DNA of 64,000 nt from an uncultured Pseudoteredinibacter sp. (GTDB lineage Bacteria; Pseudomonadota; Gammaproteobacteria; Pseudomonadales; Cellvibrionaceae). Below the pieces are notes generated by a model. It made no database searches. It saw only the letters and a program-made list of their open reading frames with translations, and had not been told where the DNA came from. Positions 1 through 9,373 of this stretch are shown in pieces; the stretch's first letter is position 1, and the number at the start of each line of letters is the position of its first letter. The position numbers and the translations under genes were made by a program. The stretch lies in the NCBI RefSeq assembly GCF_947500695.1, contig NZ_CANMSS010000005.1, positions 248,001 to 312,000 of the forward strand. Direction: 5' to 3'.

Positions 1-2
1 AG

Positions 3-1007
3 GTTTTTGTTTCAGAAGGGCAGCTAGTGGAGAAGGGGCAGAAGCTTGCTCGTATTACTCGTAACAGAATTACCGACGGTTCTGGTGTGTCAAAAGTTGA
101 GGCGGCCATATCGAGTATTCAAAGTGATCTTTCTCGATTGTCAGAGGAAGAGAATCTCTATAAAGAAAGCACAAAGACAGAGCTTAGTGCCTTACAGTTG
201 GAAATCAAAAGTCTAAATGATGAGTCGGAACTACTTAATAAGCAAGAATCGCTTGCAAAAACTAAGTTAGTGATAGCTGAAAAACAACTGGCTCGAAGTA
301 AGTTACTCTCGAAGAAGTTTTATATCAGGGCGCAGGATGTCGACTTGGTGCACGAAAAAGTTGTCTCAGAAAAAAGTCAGGTGGCACATCTTGCTTATCA
401 AGCAACCCTTAAGCGCCGAGAAAAAATTAAGATCGAAAAATCATTAAAGAGTTTAGGGCATGATCTCGAATCTAAATTGCTTGCCATAGAGCAGCAAAGG
501 AGTCAATTAAGCTTAAAGCTTCAGGATATCAGCTCCGAAAAGCAGTCTTATCTTGTGGCGAAGGGTGCTGGGAGGGTTTCTAGTTTGCTACTCCGTAAAG
601 GAGAGCTGGCAAATCCGGCGGTCTCGGTGGTTGATATTCTTCCCCAGGACTCCAGTTGGCAGGCGGTTTTACTGTTACCCGCGAACAGTTCTGGACTGAT
701 CGCTGAGGGGCAGGCGGTGAATATTCGTATGGAAGCATTTCCTTATCAGCAGTTTGGTACTTTGAAAGGTAAGTTGCTCAAGCTTGATCAAAGCTTAAGT
801 CACCCTGGCGAGGTAAGGCTGGAGCTTAGCCCGCAGGCGGCTGTTTACCGTGCTTGGGTAAGTATTGATTCGCAGACAATTCAATATCAAGGCAAGGAGT
901 ATGGTTTGCGACAGGGGATGTTGCTAAGTGCAGATGTGATTCAACAGCGAAAATCGATATTGGCCTGGCTATTTGGAAGTCTAAGCGAAGCCATTGATAG
1001 ATTGTAA
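3..1007 (+). CDS. HlyD-family membrane fusion protein of a type I/bacteriocin exporter (5' partial)
   Basis: Periplasmic adaptor that would link the ABC exporter encoded next to an outer-membrane TolC channel. The open frame continues to the window edge: the residues before the first possible GTG start read VFVSEGQLVEKGQ, the usual first half of an HlyD lipoyl/barrel motif, so the true start (cytoplasmic tail and membrane helix) lies upstream. After it come a long charged coiled coil (about residues 25-185), the returning lipoyl half (GAGRVSSLLLRKGEL) and a beta-barrel region ending in a C-terminal hydrophobic/basic segment. The gene ends 17 bp before the ABC exporter, so the two form one transcription unit, as in CvaA/CvaB or RaxA/RaxB pairs. 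No outer-membrane partner is seen nearby. Confidence 0.88.
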   Translation, partial: VFVSEGQLVEKGQKLARITRNRITDGSGVSKVEAAISSIQSDLSRLSEEENLYKESTKTELSALQLEIKSLNDESELLNKQESLAKTKLVIAEKQLARSKLLSKKFYIRAQDVDLVHEKVVSEKSQVAHLAYQATLKRREKIKIEKSLKSLGHDLESKLLAIEQQRSQLSLKLQDISSEKQSYLVAKGAGRVSSLLLRKGELANPAVSVVDILPQDSSWQAVLLLPANSSGLIAEGQAVNIRMEAFPYQQFGTLKGKLLKLDQSLSHPGEVRLELSPQAAVYRAWVSIDSQTIQYQGKEYGLRQGMLLSADVIQQRKSILAWLFGSLSEAIDRL

Positions 1008-1024
1008 GTGAGGGAGATAGTGAA

Positions 1025-3148
1025 ATGGGCTCTACAGCAGAACTACTGGATTTCGGATTTTCAAAAAAGGTACCCATTATTCTTCAGTCTGAAGTCGCTG
1101 AATGCGGCTTAGCTTGCCTCGCCATGATTTTGTCTTTTTACGGTTATAAGTCGAGCGTAGTAAATCTCAGGGGATGTATGAGCGGTGGCCTGCAAGGGTG
1201 TAATTTGCAGCAACTTATGGACGCCGCAGAAGAAAAACATCTAGGGAGTCGTGCTTTGCAATGCGAGTTACAAGAGATTGGCCAATTGCAAACACCTTGT
1301 GTCTTACACTGGGATATGAATCACTTTGTTGTGTTAGAGAGCGTCTCTTCCTCCAATAAAAAGGTGGTTATTGTCGACCCCGCTAAGGGGCGGCTCACGA
1401 TGGATTTGGCTCAGTTTTCCCAGCATTTCACCGGTATCGCTTTAGAACTTAGCCCCAACGAAGGGTTTGAGCTTAAAGATATTCGCAACCCATTGCGTTT
1501 AAAGCAGTTATGGTCTGGTATTCAGGGCCTTCCTAGCCAACTTGTGTTAATGCTATTGCTTTCTGTGGTGCTTCAGCTCTGCGCACTGGCCATGCCCTAT
1601 TATATGCAAATTGTCATGGATGAGATTTTGCTGTTAGCCGATAAATCTCTGATGTTGGTAGTGTTTATCGGTTTTTGTTTGATCACTTTGTTTTCTACAG
1701 TCGCATCGATATGTCGATCCTTTCTTTTATTGCGGCTTTCCAGTCTCTTAAGCTTGTTTATGGGGAGTAATCTATTTCGTCATTTAAGCAGGCTATCAAT
1801 GAGCTTCTTTGAAGCTCGTCATGTTGGAGATATCGTCTCTCGTTTTTCTTCTCTGGGCTTTATTCGAGAACGAATTACTCAAGGGGTCGTAGAAACCATC
1901 GTAGATGGTGCAATGTCAGTTCTGGTTTTGGCTTTGATGTTTATCTATTCCCCAAAACTAACATTTTGCGTTTTGGCAATTGCCTTAGCGTATTTCCTGT
2001 TTCGTTTTGCCTTGTATAGTCGGTTTAAACAAGCCAATGAAAGCTTGATAGAGTGTACGGCAAAAGAAGATAGCTGCTTCTTGGAAACTGTACGAGGTAT
2101 GCAAGCTATTCGCTTATTTGGTGCCGAAAATAAACGACTGCAAAACTGGCAAGGGCGTTACGCCGATAAGATCAATGCCGAAATATCAATCGGTCATTTA
2201 AGCATACTCTATGAATCTTTTGAGAAGCTACTATTTGGTATCGGTAATCTACTAGTGGTTTACCTTGGGGTTATGGCAGTAATCGGAAATGTTATCAGCA
2301 TAGGGGTGCTAATCTCATTTATAGCGTATAAACGTCTATTGCTTGAGCGCTTGATGGGCCTAACCGAGCAAGTCATTCAGTTTCGCTTACTAAGGCTGCA
2401 CCTTGATCGGGTTTCGGATATAGCCTTGGAGCAGCAAGAGGCTTATAGGGAAGGGCATGGCATGGCTAAAAAGGTAGCTAGCAATGTACCCCTACTAGAG
2501 CTAAGAGGCCTTTCGTTCACCTATCCAGGGCAATATTCGGCTACTTTTAGTGATGTTAATTTGAAGATCATGCCAGGCGATTCACTTGCTATTACCGGAC
2601 CATCGGGCAGTGGAAAGACAACTCTGTTAAAAATTATGCTCGGCTTATTACAACCCACAGAAGGCGCAGTTCTGTTTCAGGGTGTCGACATCAGAGAATT
2701 AGGCCTACATCAATATCGTCAGCAACTTGCGGCTGTTATGCAAAACGATACTTTAATGGCTGGCACCATAGCTGATAATGTGGCTTTCTTCGATGCTCAG
2801 ATTGATTTTGAACATTTGCAAAACTGCTGTTCCATGGCTTGCATCGATGAAGATATTCAGTCCATGGTGATGGGCTACAACTCCCTAGTAGGTGATATGG
2901 GAAGCAGTTTGTCAGGAGGCCAGTTGCAAAGAGTGCTGCTAGCAAGAGCTTTATACCGAAAGCCTAATATTCTGTTTTTGGATGAGGCCAGTAGCCACTT
3001 AGATATCAATAATGAAAAACGGATTTATGAATCGCTTTGTGCTTCTGGTCAGACGGTGATTTCGGTTGCTCATCGCAGTGAGGCTATCGCTAGTGCAAAG
3101 CAGGTATTCCGTTTGGATGGCGGCTGCAATCACCACTTGTTGGCGTGA
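1025..3148 (+). CDS. C39 peptidase-containing ABC exporter (bacteriocin/GG-leader peptide processing)
   Basis: Inner-membrane ABC transporter that cleaves a double-glycine leader from a peptide substrate and exports it. Domains in order: C39 cysteine peptidase (residues 1-140) with QSEVAECG giving the catalytic Cys27, His100 in WDMNHF and Asp118 in VDPAKG; a six-helix membrane domain (about 165-460); and a nucleotide-binding domain with Walker A GPSGSGKTT, signature LSGGQLQR, Walker B ILFLDEAS and H-loop VAHRSE. All peptidase and ATPase residues are present, so it should be active. At 707 aa it is the usual length for CvaB/RaxB-type proteins. An RBS-like GGGAG lies upstream of the ATG. The cargo peptide gene is not in the window. 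Confidence 0.93.
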   Translation: MGSTAELLDFGFSKKVPIILQSEVAECGLACLAMILSFYGYKSSVVNLRGCMSGGLQGCNLQQLMDAAEEKHLGSRALQCELQEIGQLQTPCVLHWDMNHFVVLESVSSSNKKVVIVDPAKGRLTMDLAQFSQHFTGIALELSPNEGFELKDIRNPLRLKQLWSGIQGLPSQLVLMLLLSVVLQLCALAMPYYMQIVMDEILLLADKSLMLVVFIGFCLITLFSTVASICRSFLLLRLSSLLSLFMGSNLFRHLSRLSMSFFEARHVGDIVSRFSSLGFIRERITQGVVETIVDGAMSVLVLALMFIYSPKLTFCVLAIALAYFLFRFALYSRFKQANESLIECTAKEDSCFLETVRGMQAIRLFGAENKRLQNWQGRYADKINAEISIGHLSILYESFEKLLFGIGNLLVVYLGVMAVIGNVISIGVLISFIAYKRLLLERLMGLTEQVIQFRLLRLHLDRVSDIALEQQEAYREGHGMAKKVASNVPLLELRGLSFTYPGQYSATFSDVNLKIMPGDSLAITGPSGSGKTTLLKIMLGLLQPTEGAVLFQGVDIRELGLHQYRQQLAAVMQNDTLMAGTIADNVAFFDAQIDFEHLQNCCSMACIDEDIQSMVMGYNSLVGDMGSSLSGGQLQRVLLARALYRKPNILFLDEASSHLDINNEKRIYESLCASGQTVISVAHRSEAIASAKQVFRLDGGCNHHLLA

Positions 3149-3157
3149 GGCGGATAG

Positions 3158-3760
3158 CTAGGAGTTTGAAAAATTCTGCCAGCGTCGATTAAATTCCACA
3201 AAGGAATCCAGTAGTAAGCTGTATTTTTCTTCGGTGTTTTCCATCTCTGCTAAAGTATGACAGCAAGCTTCGAGGGTTGAAAGCTGACCTTTCTTGGGGG
3301 CTTTGCGTATCTTATATTGTGATTTCTCAAAGTCACTTGGGCTGACTTTGGGGAGTTTTTGCAACACAGGGTTTAATTGCAGAATCTTGTAGGCTTTTTT
3401 CCAAGTGCCATCGAGAACCCATAGTCGTGTTGTCTGCTCTGGTTTTCGACTCGACGATTTGCCACTTCCTTTTTGACTTGGGTTTTCAAGCTCAGGATAG
3501 AGCAATAGGTCATAATAGCTTTCATTGCTTAACTCTGTTTCCAGGTCCGGGAAACGCTCCCCCTGCCAAGTTTCGATATTCTCTAAGCTAAGCTGTAACA
3601 AAATGGCACTACCCTTGGGGTGCTTGGCTTCCTTAGGGTGCTGGAGTAGATGGACTTTGACATGATTGTCTATCTTATGGGCCAAATCACAAATGCAGTT
3701 AGAAGCAGGGCGGTGGCAGCTCTGGCATGTTTTTCGTTTCGTGCTATTGCTCTGATTCAT
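3158..3760 (-). CDS. DTW domain-containing protein (tRNA-uridine aminocarboxypropyltransferase, TapT-like)
   Basis: A 200-aa DTW-domain protein. Family members use S-adenosylmethionine to place the 3-amino-3-carboxypropyl group on uridine of tRNA (acp3U). The N-terminus carries two Cys pairs (CQSC and CIC) that probably bind zinc; the family signature appears as LDGTWKKAYKIL (DxTW), and HPKEAKHPKGSA resembles the conserved early motif. It is convergent with the ABC exporter, whose stop lies 9 bp away. Family assignment is firm; the exact modified tRNA position is inferred from homologues. Confidence 0.85.
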   Translation of the reverse strand: MNQSNSTKRKTCQSCHRPASNCICDLAHKIDNHVKVHLLQHPKEAKHPKGSAILLQLSLENIETWQGERFPDLETELSNESYYDLLLYPELENPSQKGSGKSSSRKPEQTTRLWVLDGTWKKAYKILQLNPVLQKLPKVSPSDFEKSQYKIRKAPKKGQLSTLEACCHTLAEMENTEEKYSLLLDSFVEFNRRWQNFSNS

Positions 3761-3879
3761 CTTGTCGCTGCGTTAGTTAATACCACTGAAGTTGCCCAGC
3801 TTAAGAAAGCGGCTTTATATGCTACCATAGCTCTAGTCCACTAAGTTTAAATGAGAAACGCGGAAGTACTGAATAAATT

Positions 3880-4590
3880 ATGGAAATGCTCGCCTTCATT
3901 CAGCTCGTCGATGCGCTGGCTCTAGTTTGGTTATTAGGGTGCTGGTTTGCTTACACGCGCTTCGCAAAGCGTAAAGCTAAAACCACAGATTGTTTGGCAT
4001 CTGTATTACATCGCTATCGCGTAGATTGGATGGAACATTTTCTTAGGCGTGAACAACGAGTGGCAGATGCGGCGCTGTTGGCGAATATCGAACGAAATGT
4101 GAGCTTTTTTGCGTCCACTACCTTACTGGTGTTGGCGGGTTTGGTGACGGCTCTTGCGGCGGCTGATAAAGTTCAATTGACCTTAGAGTTATTGCCGTTT
4201 ACCTCCCCTTCGACCACTCAAGAGTTAGAGCTTAAGTTCGTCATATTGATTGGTATATTTATCTATGCCTTTTTCACATTTACTTGGTCGCTGCGTCAGT
4301 TTGGCTTTGTATCAGTATTGTTAGGCGCCGCGCCGCAATATAGTGAAGACAATGAAGATGTTTCTAAGCGCTATGCCAAATACACCGCCAAGGTCTTAGA
4401 TCAAGCGGGGCATAGTTTTAACTATGGCCTGCGTTCCTACTACTTTGCCTTGGCTAGTATGGCTTGGTTTATCGATGCTAGGTTAATGGTATTGTCGGTG
4501 TCGGTGGTGATCTTTGTATTGTACATTCGCGAGTTTCGCTCAAGTAGTTTGAGTGCGATGCTTAGCATTGATGAGGATGAAAAGATCTAA
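3880..4590 (+). CDS. DUF599 family membrane protein
   Basis: A 236-aa inner-membrane protein with four predicted hydrophobic segments (about residues 5-25, 80-105, 125-145 and 195-222). The central part, with ERNVSFFASTTLLVLAG and the later AGHSFNYGLRSYYFALA, matches the DUF599 family. The function of the family is unknown. The ATG at 3880 follows a CGGAAG box with a somewhat long spacing. It stands alone, divergent from the DTW-domain gene. Confidence 0.8.
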   Translation: MEMLAFIQLVDALALVWLLGCWFAYTRFAKRKAKTTDCLASVLHRYRVDWMEHFLRREQRVADAALLANIERNVSFFASTTLLVLAGLVTALAAADKVQLTLELLPFTSPSTTQELELKFVILIGIFIYAFFTFTWSLRQFGFVSVLLGAAPQYSEDNEDVSKRYAKYTAKVLDQAGHSFNYGLRSYYFALASMAWFIDARLMVLSVSVVIFVLYIREFRSSSLSAMLSIDEDEKI

Positions 4591-4641
4591 GGCTTTTTAG
4601 CGCCGCCCGTTGAATGTAGGCTGTTACGGTCAAATTGATAA

Positions 4642-4899
4642 CTACTGTGCAATTAGCTTGAGCTTCTCCTTCCGGCTCAGTTGCTTGATAGCATACTCTC
4701 TCTTCGCAGCACTGCTCTTGTCGTGAGGGTACTCTATCCACGCTAGCTGTGAAGGGCTGCGGCTGCGAAAGAACTTTGCGCCCTTGCCGCTATTATGTTG
4801 TTGCCAGCGGCGCAGCAAATGGTTGGTAATGCCAGTGTAGAGACTGCCGTCTTGGCACTCAATGATGTATACCCACCAGGGCTCATCATTCACCATCAT
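4642..4899 (-). CDS. GIY-YIG nuclease superfamily protein (YhbQ-like, UPF0213)
   Basis: An 85-aa single-domain GIY-YIG protein. VYIIECQDGSLYTGIT at the N-terminus gives the two signature strands, LLRRWQQHNSGKGAKF carries the conserved Arg and the KGA(K/R)F segment, and REYAIKQLSRKEK closes the domain. Family members act on DNA, though their physiological role is poorly defined. The start overlaps the end of the DnaJ-domain gene by 14 bp, so the two are probably translated from one message. Confidence 0.87.
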   Translation of the reverse strand: MMVNDEPWWVYIIECQDGSLYTGITNHLLRRWQQHNSGKGAKFFRSRSPSQLAWIEYPHDKSSAAKREYAIKQLSRKEKLKLIAQ

Positions 4900-5362
4900 T
4901 GAGCTCTTGAATTAATAAGTCTTTGGCTTGATTTAGCATAGCGGCCAGATAGTCGCTGCCACCTTGATCAGGGTGGTTTTTTTGCATCATTTTGCGGTGC
5001 GCCTGAACGATCTCTTCACGACTGGGTTGCTCGCCAAGATTGAGAATTTGCAAGGCTTTTTGGCGATCCATCTCACTTTCACTGGATACTTCCTGGCTGC
5101 TGTTCTTAGCGTCCATTTCATTGAGTTTGCGTTGCATAAACCAAAGCGCAAACTGGCGTATAAAAGGTACACTTAATGCCATTAAGCCGCCAATCCAGTG
5201 CAGCCTGCCCGTTAATGCCATGCCGACGACTATGGCTACGGTAAGCCATAATAGCCAGCCAGTAATCAGCCTTTTTCGATCCGCTTTAGGGGTGCTTATA
5301 AAACGGTTACGCAGGTACCAAGCCAAGAAAATAAGGGCTAAGAGAATAATCAGCTTTGCCAT
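4886..5362 (-). CDS. Membrane-anchored DnaJ domain protein
   Basis: A 158-aa protein with two N-terminal hydrophobic helices (about residues 3-18 and 34-70) and a C-terminal J domain (about 98-155) that contains the HPD tripeptide in KNHPDQGG. J domains stimulate Hsp70 (DnaK) ATPase; the anchor suggests recruitment of DnaK to the inner membrane. The layout (helices first, short J domain last) resembles bacterial TIM14-like or DjlA-related proteins. The start ATG follows a GGAAG box at 8 nt. It shares an operon with the GIY-YIG gene. Confidence 0.85.
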   Translation of the reverse strand: MAKLIILLALIFLAWYLRNRFISTPKADRKRLITGWLLWLTVAIVVGMALTGRLHWIGGLMALSVPFIRQFALWFMQRKLNEMDAKNSSQEVSSESEMDRQKALQILNLGEQPSREEIVQAHRKMMQKNHPDQGGSDYLAAMLNQAKDLLIQELNDGE

Positions 5363-5427
5363 GGCTTTAGCTTCCTATTGATAGTGAATACAGATTTTGG
5401 AATTTTGCCCTAACTATGGATTAAAAA

Positions 5428-5699
5428 CTAGGGCACCTCTGAATAATGCAGGTTTTGCTCAGCGGAGCCCTGAAGCGCTTAGCTACTAGGCGCGCTTCGC
5501 CGGCAATGGCCGTAGCCCTTGGCAAGGAGCGCAACAACGTAGATGAGCGCTTCAGGGTCCGCCCTTTGGGGCTTCACGTCAATCTCGTACTCTTCGTTGC
5601 TCCTTTTCGACAGGCGACCGGCCTGCCTTCAAAGAAGCGCCTCGATCACGACATTGACGTGAAGCCTGAGCTAATCTGTATTATTCAGAGGTGCCCTAG
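5428..5699. mobile_element. MITE-like element with IS5-type ends, 272 bp
   Basis: Both ends carry the same 19-nt terminal inverted repeat, CTAGGGCACCTCTGAATAA, and the similarity continues imperfectly for about 35 nt. Each end begins with CTAG, which fits the CTAG-type target duplication known for IS5-family elements. Inside are further inverted segments (CCCTGAAGCGCTT near 5468 against AGCGCTTCAGGG near 5547; GGCTTCACGTCAAT near 5570 against ATTGACGTGAAGCC near 5653). It codes for no convincing protein, so it would depend on a transposase elsewhere. Confidence 0.75.
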
Positions 5700-5821
5700 G
5701 GTTCTGAAGAGGGGAGTCGGTTTTAATTAGCTAATTGCACAGCTGAGGAGCATCATGTGACTCAATTATGTACCGCTGTTTACTTTGCTTCTTTTCAAAA
5801 GAGCTTTTTAGCAGTAGGGTT

Positions 5822-7750
5822 TTATTGATCTTTAGAGCTCTTATTGGGAGTAGGAGGGCTTGCAAGCCGAACACAGTTACGACCTTCACGCTTGGCTTTG
5901 TAGAGAGCTTGGTCGGTAGCATTCAATAGATCTAGCGGCTGATGGTCTGGGCCTGGAGTAAGTCCGCATACACCTAAGCTAATGGTTATGGAAAGCTCAG
6001 CGTCCTGATAATTAATGGTCTCTTGTTCAACTTTTTGCCTAAATTGCTCAGCTAAAACTCCGGCTTGTGTTGTGCTGCTATCACTGAGTATGACAATAAA
6101 CTCTTCGCCACCGTAGCGACAGACAATATCGCTGCCTCGCTTGAAGTGTTCTTGTAAAAGTCTGGCGATTTGGCGCAAAATTTTGTCACCCGCTGAATGG
6201 CCATATTCATCATTGATCTGCTTGAAATGGTCGACATCGATGAGCATCAGACACAGGTTTTTCTGGTCTCGACGGGAACGTTGCCATTCAGCAATAAACT
6301 GACGGTCAAAATACATACGGTTAAATACAGAGGTTAAACCATCAGTAACTGATAAAGCCCTTAATTCCTGATTTACTTTGGTAAGCTCTTGCTGCGTGCG
6401 TAAAAGCTCTTGGTTTTTTAGGTGCATGTCAGCGGTACGCTTTTGTACGGCGTCGCTCAGGCCCTGGGAAAGCCTTGAGGCGAGTCTACTGGCTCTGGCA
6501 AGTTTCTGGCTCTGGTTTAAACCTTGGGCCACAACTAGGAAGACAAGAGCAGCAATTAGCATTCGGCTCTCTTCAATAAAACCGAGATATTCGGCAAATT
6601 CGATCGGAATGGCGACGAGCAGTGGGCTGATGTACAAAGTTACGCGGCGAGCATACATTAGGCGACTGCGCAGTACTTGTCGTAATAAATACAGTACGAG
6701 TAAATATTGGACGGCAGCATATACCACCAAAAATATAATCAACTCACGGCTATACTCGGCGGGCAGCAAATAGAAGGGCAGGCTACAAACAATTGCGATC
6801 AATAAATTGCCGGCAATAAAGCGGTGTGTAAAGAAATGGACTTTAAAACTGTGGTGAATGAAACCTAGCGCTAAAGCACCACCAAGTGTGATAGCGCTAT
6901 ATAAAAGGCCAACACTAAATCGATAATTGCTATCAATAGCCTTTTCTGGGTTTAGATAAAAAAAGTTACCCAAGCTCGCTTTCGCCAAGGCAATGAGTAC
7001 CGCCGCACTGCCAATCCAAAGATAGGAGCGGTTGCGACTACCAGCAATTGAAGTACCAATGGCATAGAGGCCAAAGCTTAAAATGATCGCTACGATAAAG
7101 CCCTGGCTAATATGCTGTAACTGCTCTAACCGCTGAATGGATTTGCTTTGTGCAATTATAGGAGCTTGGCAGAGCCCAGGATTTGGGCTGTTGTGCCCAG
7201 CGATATGGACAAGTAGTTCATAGTTTCTGCTGTCTTCTTGCAGTGGCAAGAAGGTATAAAAACGCCCCAATTCTGCTCGGTGATTCTGGGCTGTGGCAGC
7301 AACCTCTCCAACGTTTAACAACGGCTTTATTTCATCTGCTGAGCTGCCGAGCGGATAAAAAAACACGCTTGCACTGTTGCATACATTGCCGAGGCTAAGG
7401 CTGAGGCTTTGCTGATGGTGATTTTCAGGCAGTTTCAGACGCAGTCGATAGCTACCGATGTTTTGACGATTTCCGAGTAAAAGCTGCTGCCCAGAGAAAT
7501 AATGTGGTAATTGAACTTGTTTTTGGGGGGCTCCCTTGAGCCTAGTTCCTGGCTGCAAGAGTTGATTCGGATACCATTGCCAGTGTTGATCTAACTTAAT
7601 AGCGCGATAATCCCAATTGCTCAGATCAAGCTCTTCAAAGGGTGTTGTAATGGGGTAGCTTTGTGTAGAGGGTACTTTGCCAAACGGTTGCATAGTAGCC
7701 AAAATGGCGATGAGTATTGCGACCAGCAATGGCCATAAATCCCTTACCAT
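5822..7750 (-). CDS. Diguanylate cyclase with 7TM-DISM sensor
   Basis: Makes the second messenger c-di-GMP in response to an extracytoplasmic signal. The 642-aa chain has an N-terminal anchor (5-20), a periplasmic jelly-roll-like domain (about 30-200), a seven-helix membrane domain (about 210-410) and a coiled linker leading into a GGDEF domain (about 465-630). The active-site loop is RYGGEEF (GGEEF at about 547-551), and RGSD five residues before it is the inhibitory I-site, so the enzyme should be active and product-inhibited. The ATG at 7750 is preceded by no strong SD. No operon partner is visible. Confidence 0.9.
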   Translation of the reverse strand: MVRDLWPLLVAILIAILATMQPFGKVPSTQSYPITTPFEELDLSNWDYRAIKLDQHWQWYPNQLLQPGTRLKGAPQKQVQLPHYFSGQQLLLGNRQNIGSYRLRLKLPENHHQQSLSLSLGNVCNSASVFFYPLGSSADEIKPLLNVGEVAATAQNHRAELGRFYTFLPLQEDSRNYELLVHIAGHNSPNPGLCQAPIIAQSKSIQRLEQLQHISQGFIVAIILSFGLYAIGTSIAGSRNRSYLWIGSAAVLIALAKASLGNFFYLNPEKAIDSNYRFSVGLLYSAITLGGALALGFIHHSFKVHFFTHRFIAGNLLIAIVCSLPFYLLPAEYSRELIIFLVVYAAVQYLLVLYLLRQVLRSRLMYARRVTLYISPLLVAIPIEFAEYLGFIEESRMLIAALVFLVVAQGLNQSQKLARASRLASRLSQGLSDAVQKRTADMHLKNQELLRTQQELTKVNQELRALSVTDGLTSVFNRMYFDRQFIAEWQRSRRDQKNLCLMLIDVDHFKQINDEYGHSAGDKILRQIARLLQEHFKRGSDIVCRYGGEEFIVILSDSSTTQAGVLAEQFRQKVEQETINYQDAELSITISLGVCGLTPGPDHQPLDLLNATDQALYKAKREGRNCVRLASPPTPNKSSKDQ

Positions 7751-7921
7751 TATGCTATTGATCCGTATATGGCCCTTTAGGCATGGTGATTATTTGAGCA
7801 GGCCCGAATAGTGTCATGTCATGCTTGTGGATACAAGATTAAAGTGTGTGCTATTTCACAATCAAGACAGCTAGGGCATCTAAGGCAAAAGGCGTCAGGG
7901 TTCTTTGTTTAGCAGCTAGTT

Positions 7922-9373
7922 TTAGCTTAGTAGTTCCAGATTCAGTCCAAGTGCCCTAATTTGCTCTTGCTCTTGTTTTAGATTTTTTTGCGTCAGTGGA
8001 TGTTGATCCAAGTTTTCGACTTTCAGCTTAATAGTATTGCCATCTTGCTGTAAATGGACCGCAAGACTTAAATCCTGACGTTTTCTGTGAAGCAATATGG
8101 CTAGTCGAAGGCATAACACGCAGGCACCTAGGTTTTTAGGTAAATTATTTGCCAGCGTCTGTGGGAGCTTTTTACGATGAAGGAGTAGCAGCTGTGCCAG
8201 CCAATGTTGTTCTAAGCGGCTAAACCCAGCCATATCGCTATGGCGAAGTATATAGTGACCGTGAAGATGATAATCGTTATGTGCAATGGTTAAGCCGATT
8301 TCATGCACCATGGCGGCCCAGTGCAATAGCTTATGTGGTTTAATGAGCTTATGGTATTCCTCCTCTAGCTCAAGCTCCTGCAGTAAGCCCTGGGCAAAGC
8401 GACTCACTCGTTCAGCCTGGGCAACATCAACGCGATATTGTTTGCTCATTTTGCCAATAGTTTGGTCACGAATATCCTTTTCACTCAGTCGGCCAACGAT
8501 ATCGTAAATAAGCCCCTCTTTGAGGGCTGCATCAGAAACATGCATGCTGTCGATGTCGAGTTGGTCAAAAATTGCCTTTAAAATGGCGATACCAGCTGGT
8601 AAAACTTCTCGACGTAGTTTGGCAAGCTCTCCTTCACTGCTAATACCGTCATTGCCTACATCGATAAAGAGCTGATCGAGACTAGCGCGATCGATATAGG
8701 CGTTATTACCATCAAGATAGTTTGCGACAGCTTTAACTGTGCCTGAGGCGCCGAAACATACGTCCCAACCACACTGTCGGTAGTTACTCGTGATTACTTC
8801 GAGTTCGGAGCAGGCGGCGAGATAGGCATTGCGCATAGCTTGCGGGCTACAGCCGTCTATAAAGTGTTTTTGACTAAAGGTTACACAGCCTAAGCTCAGG
8901 CTTTCGAGTAATAACGGGGTTTGTTGGTAACCAATAATAAATTCAGTACTGCCACCACCAATATCAACGACTAAGCTTTGGCCCTGTTGCTGAGGAATCG
9001 AGTGACTAACACCTTGGTAGACCAGGCGTGCTTCTTCATAGCCTGAGACAGTTTCAATGGGATGACCTAGTGCATCTTGCGCTATTTTCAGAAACTCACT
9101 GTTATCGGCACTGCGCAATGCTTTGGTGCCAACGGCGCGCACGCTGGATGCTGGAAACTCTGCTAAACGTTCACGAAAGCAGGCTAGACAGTCCAAGGCT
9201 CTTTGCTTAGCATCTTCGGCTAACTCCCCATCACTGCTGATGCCTCGGGCGATTTGAACCATCTCCTTCACACGATCTATTACCGTCAGGCTACCTTCTA
9301 ATTCCTGGGCGATAATCATGTGGAAGCTATTGGAGCCTAAGTCAATGGCAGCATAGTAGCGGGGGTCATTCAT
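7922..9373 (-). CDS. ppx: Exopolyphosphatase / guanosine pentaphosphatase (Ppx/GppA family)
   Basis: Releases phosphate from polyphosphate chain ends and/or converts pppGpp to ppGpp. The N-terminal ASKHA fold shows AAIDLGSNSFHMIIA (phosphate loop 1) and VVDIGGGSTEF (loop 2); the C-terminal HD-like helical domain contains HWAAMVHEIG and HGHYILRHSD. At 483 aa it has the length of the long two-domain enzymes. It is transcribed divergently from the GGDEF-EAL gene. The sequence alone does not separate Ppx from GppA activity; a PPK2 gene occurs at 34.5 kb. Confidence 0.9.
   Translation of the reverse strand: MNDPRYYAAIDLGSNSFHMIIAQELEGSLTVIDRVKEMVQIARGISSDGELAEDAKQRALDCLACFRERLAEFPASSVRAVGTKALRSADNSEFLKIAQDALGHPIETVSGYEEARLVYQGVSHSIPQQQGQSLVVDIGGGSTEFIIGYQQTPLLLESLSLGCVTFSQKHFIDGCSPQAMRNAYLAACSELEVITSNYRQCGWDVCFGASGTVKAVANYLDGNNAYIDRASLDQLFIDVGNDGISSEGELAKLRREVLPAGIAILKAIFDQLDIDSMHVSDAALKEGLIYDIVGRLSEKDIRDQTIGKMSKQYRVDVAQAERVSRFAQGLLQELELEEEYHKLIKPHKLLHWAAMVHEIGLTIAHNDYHLHGHYILRHSDMAGFSRLEQHWLAQLLLLHRKKLPQTLANNLPKNLGACVLCLRLAILLHRKRQDLSLAVHLQQDGNTIKLKVENLDQHPLTQKNLKQEQEQIRALGLNLELLS

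Noticed and set aside
5446..5730. 94-aa open frame within the MITE-like element
   Set aside because: It lies almost wholly inside the inverted-repeat element, has no recognisable domain, and starts within the terminal repeat; structure explains it better than coding.
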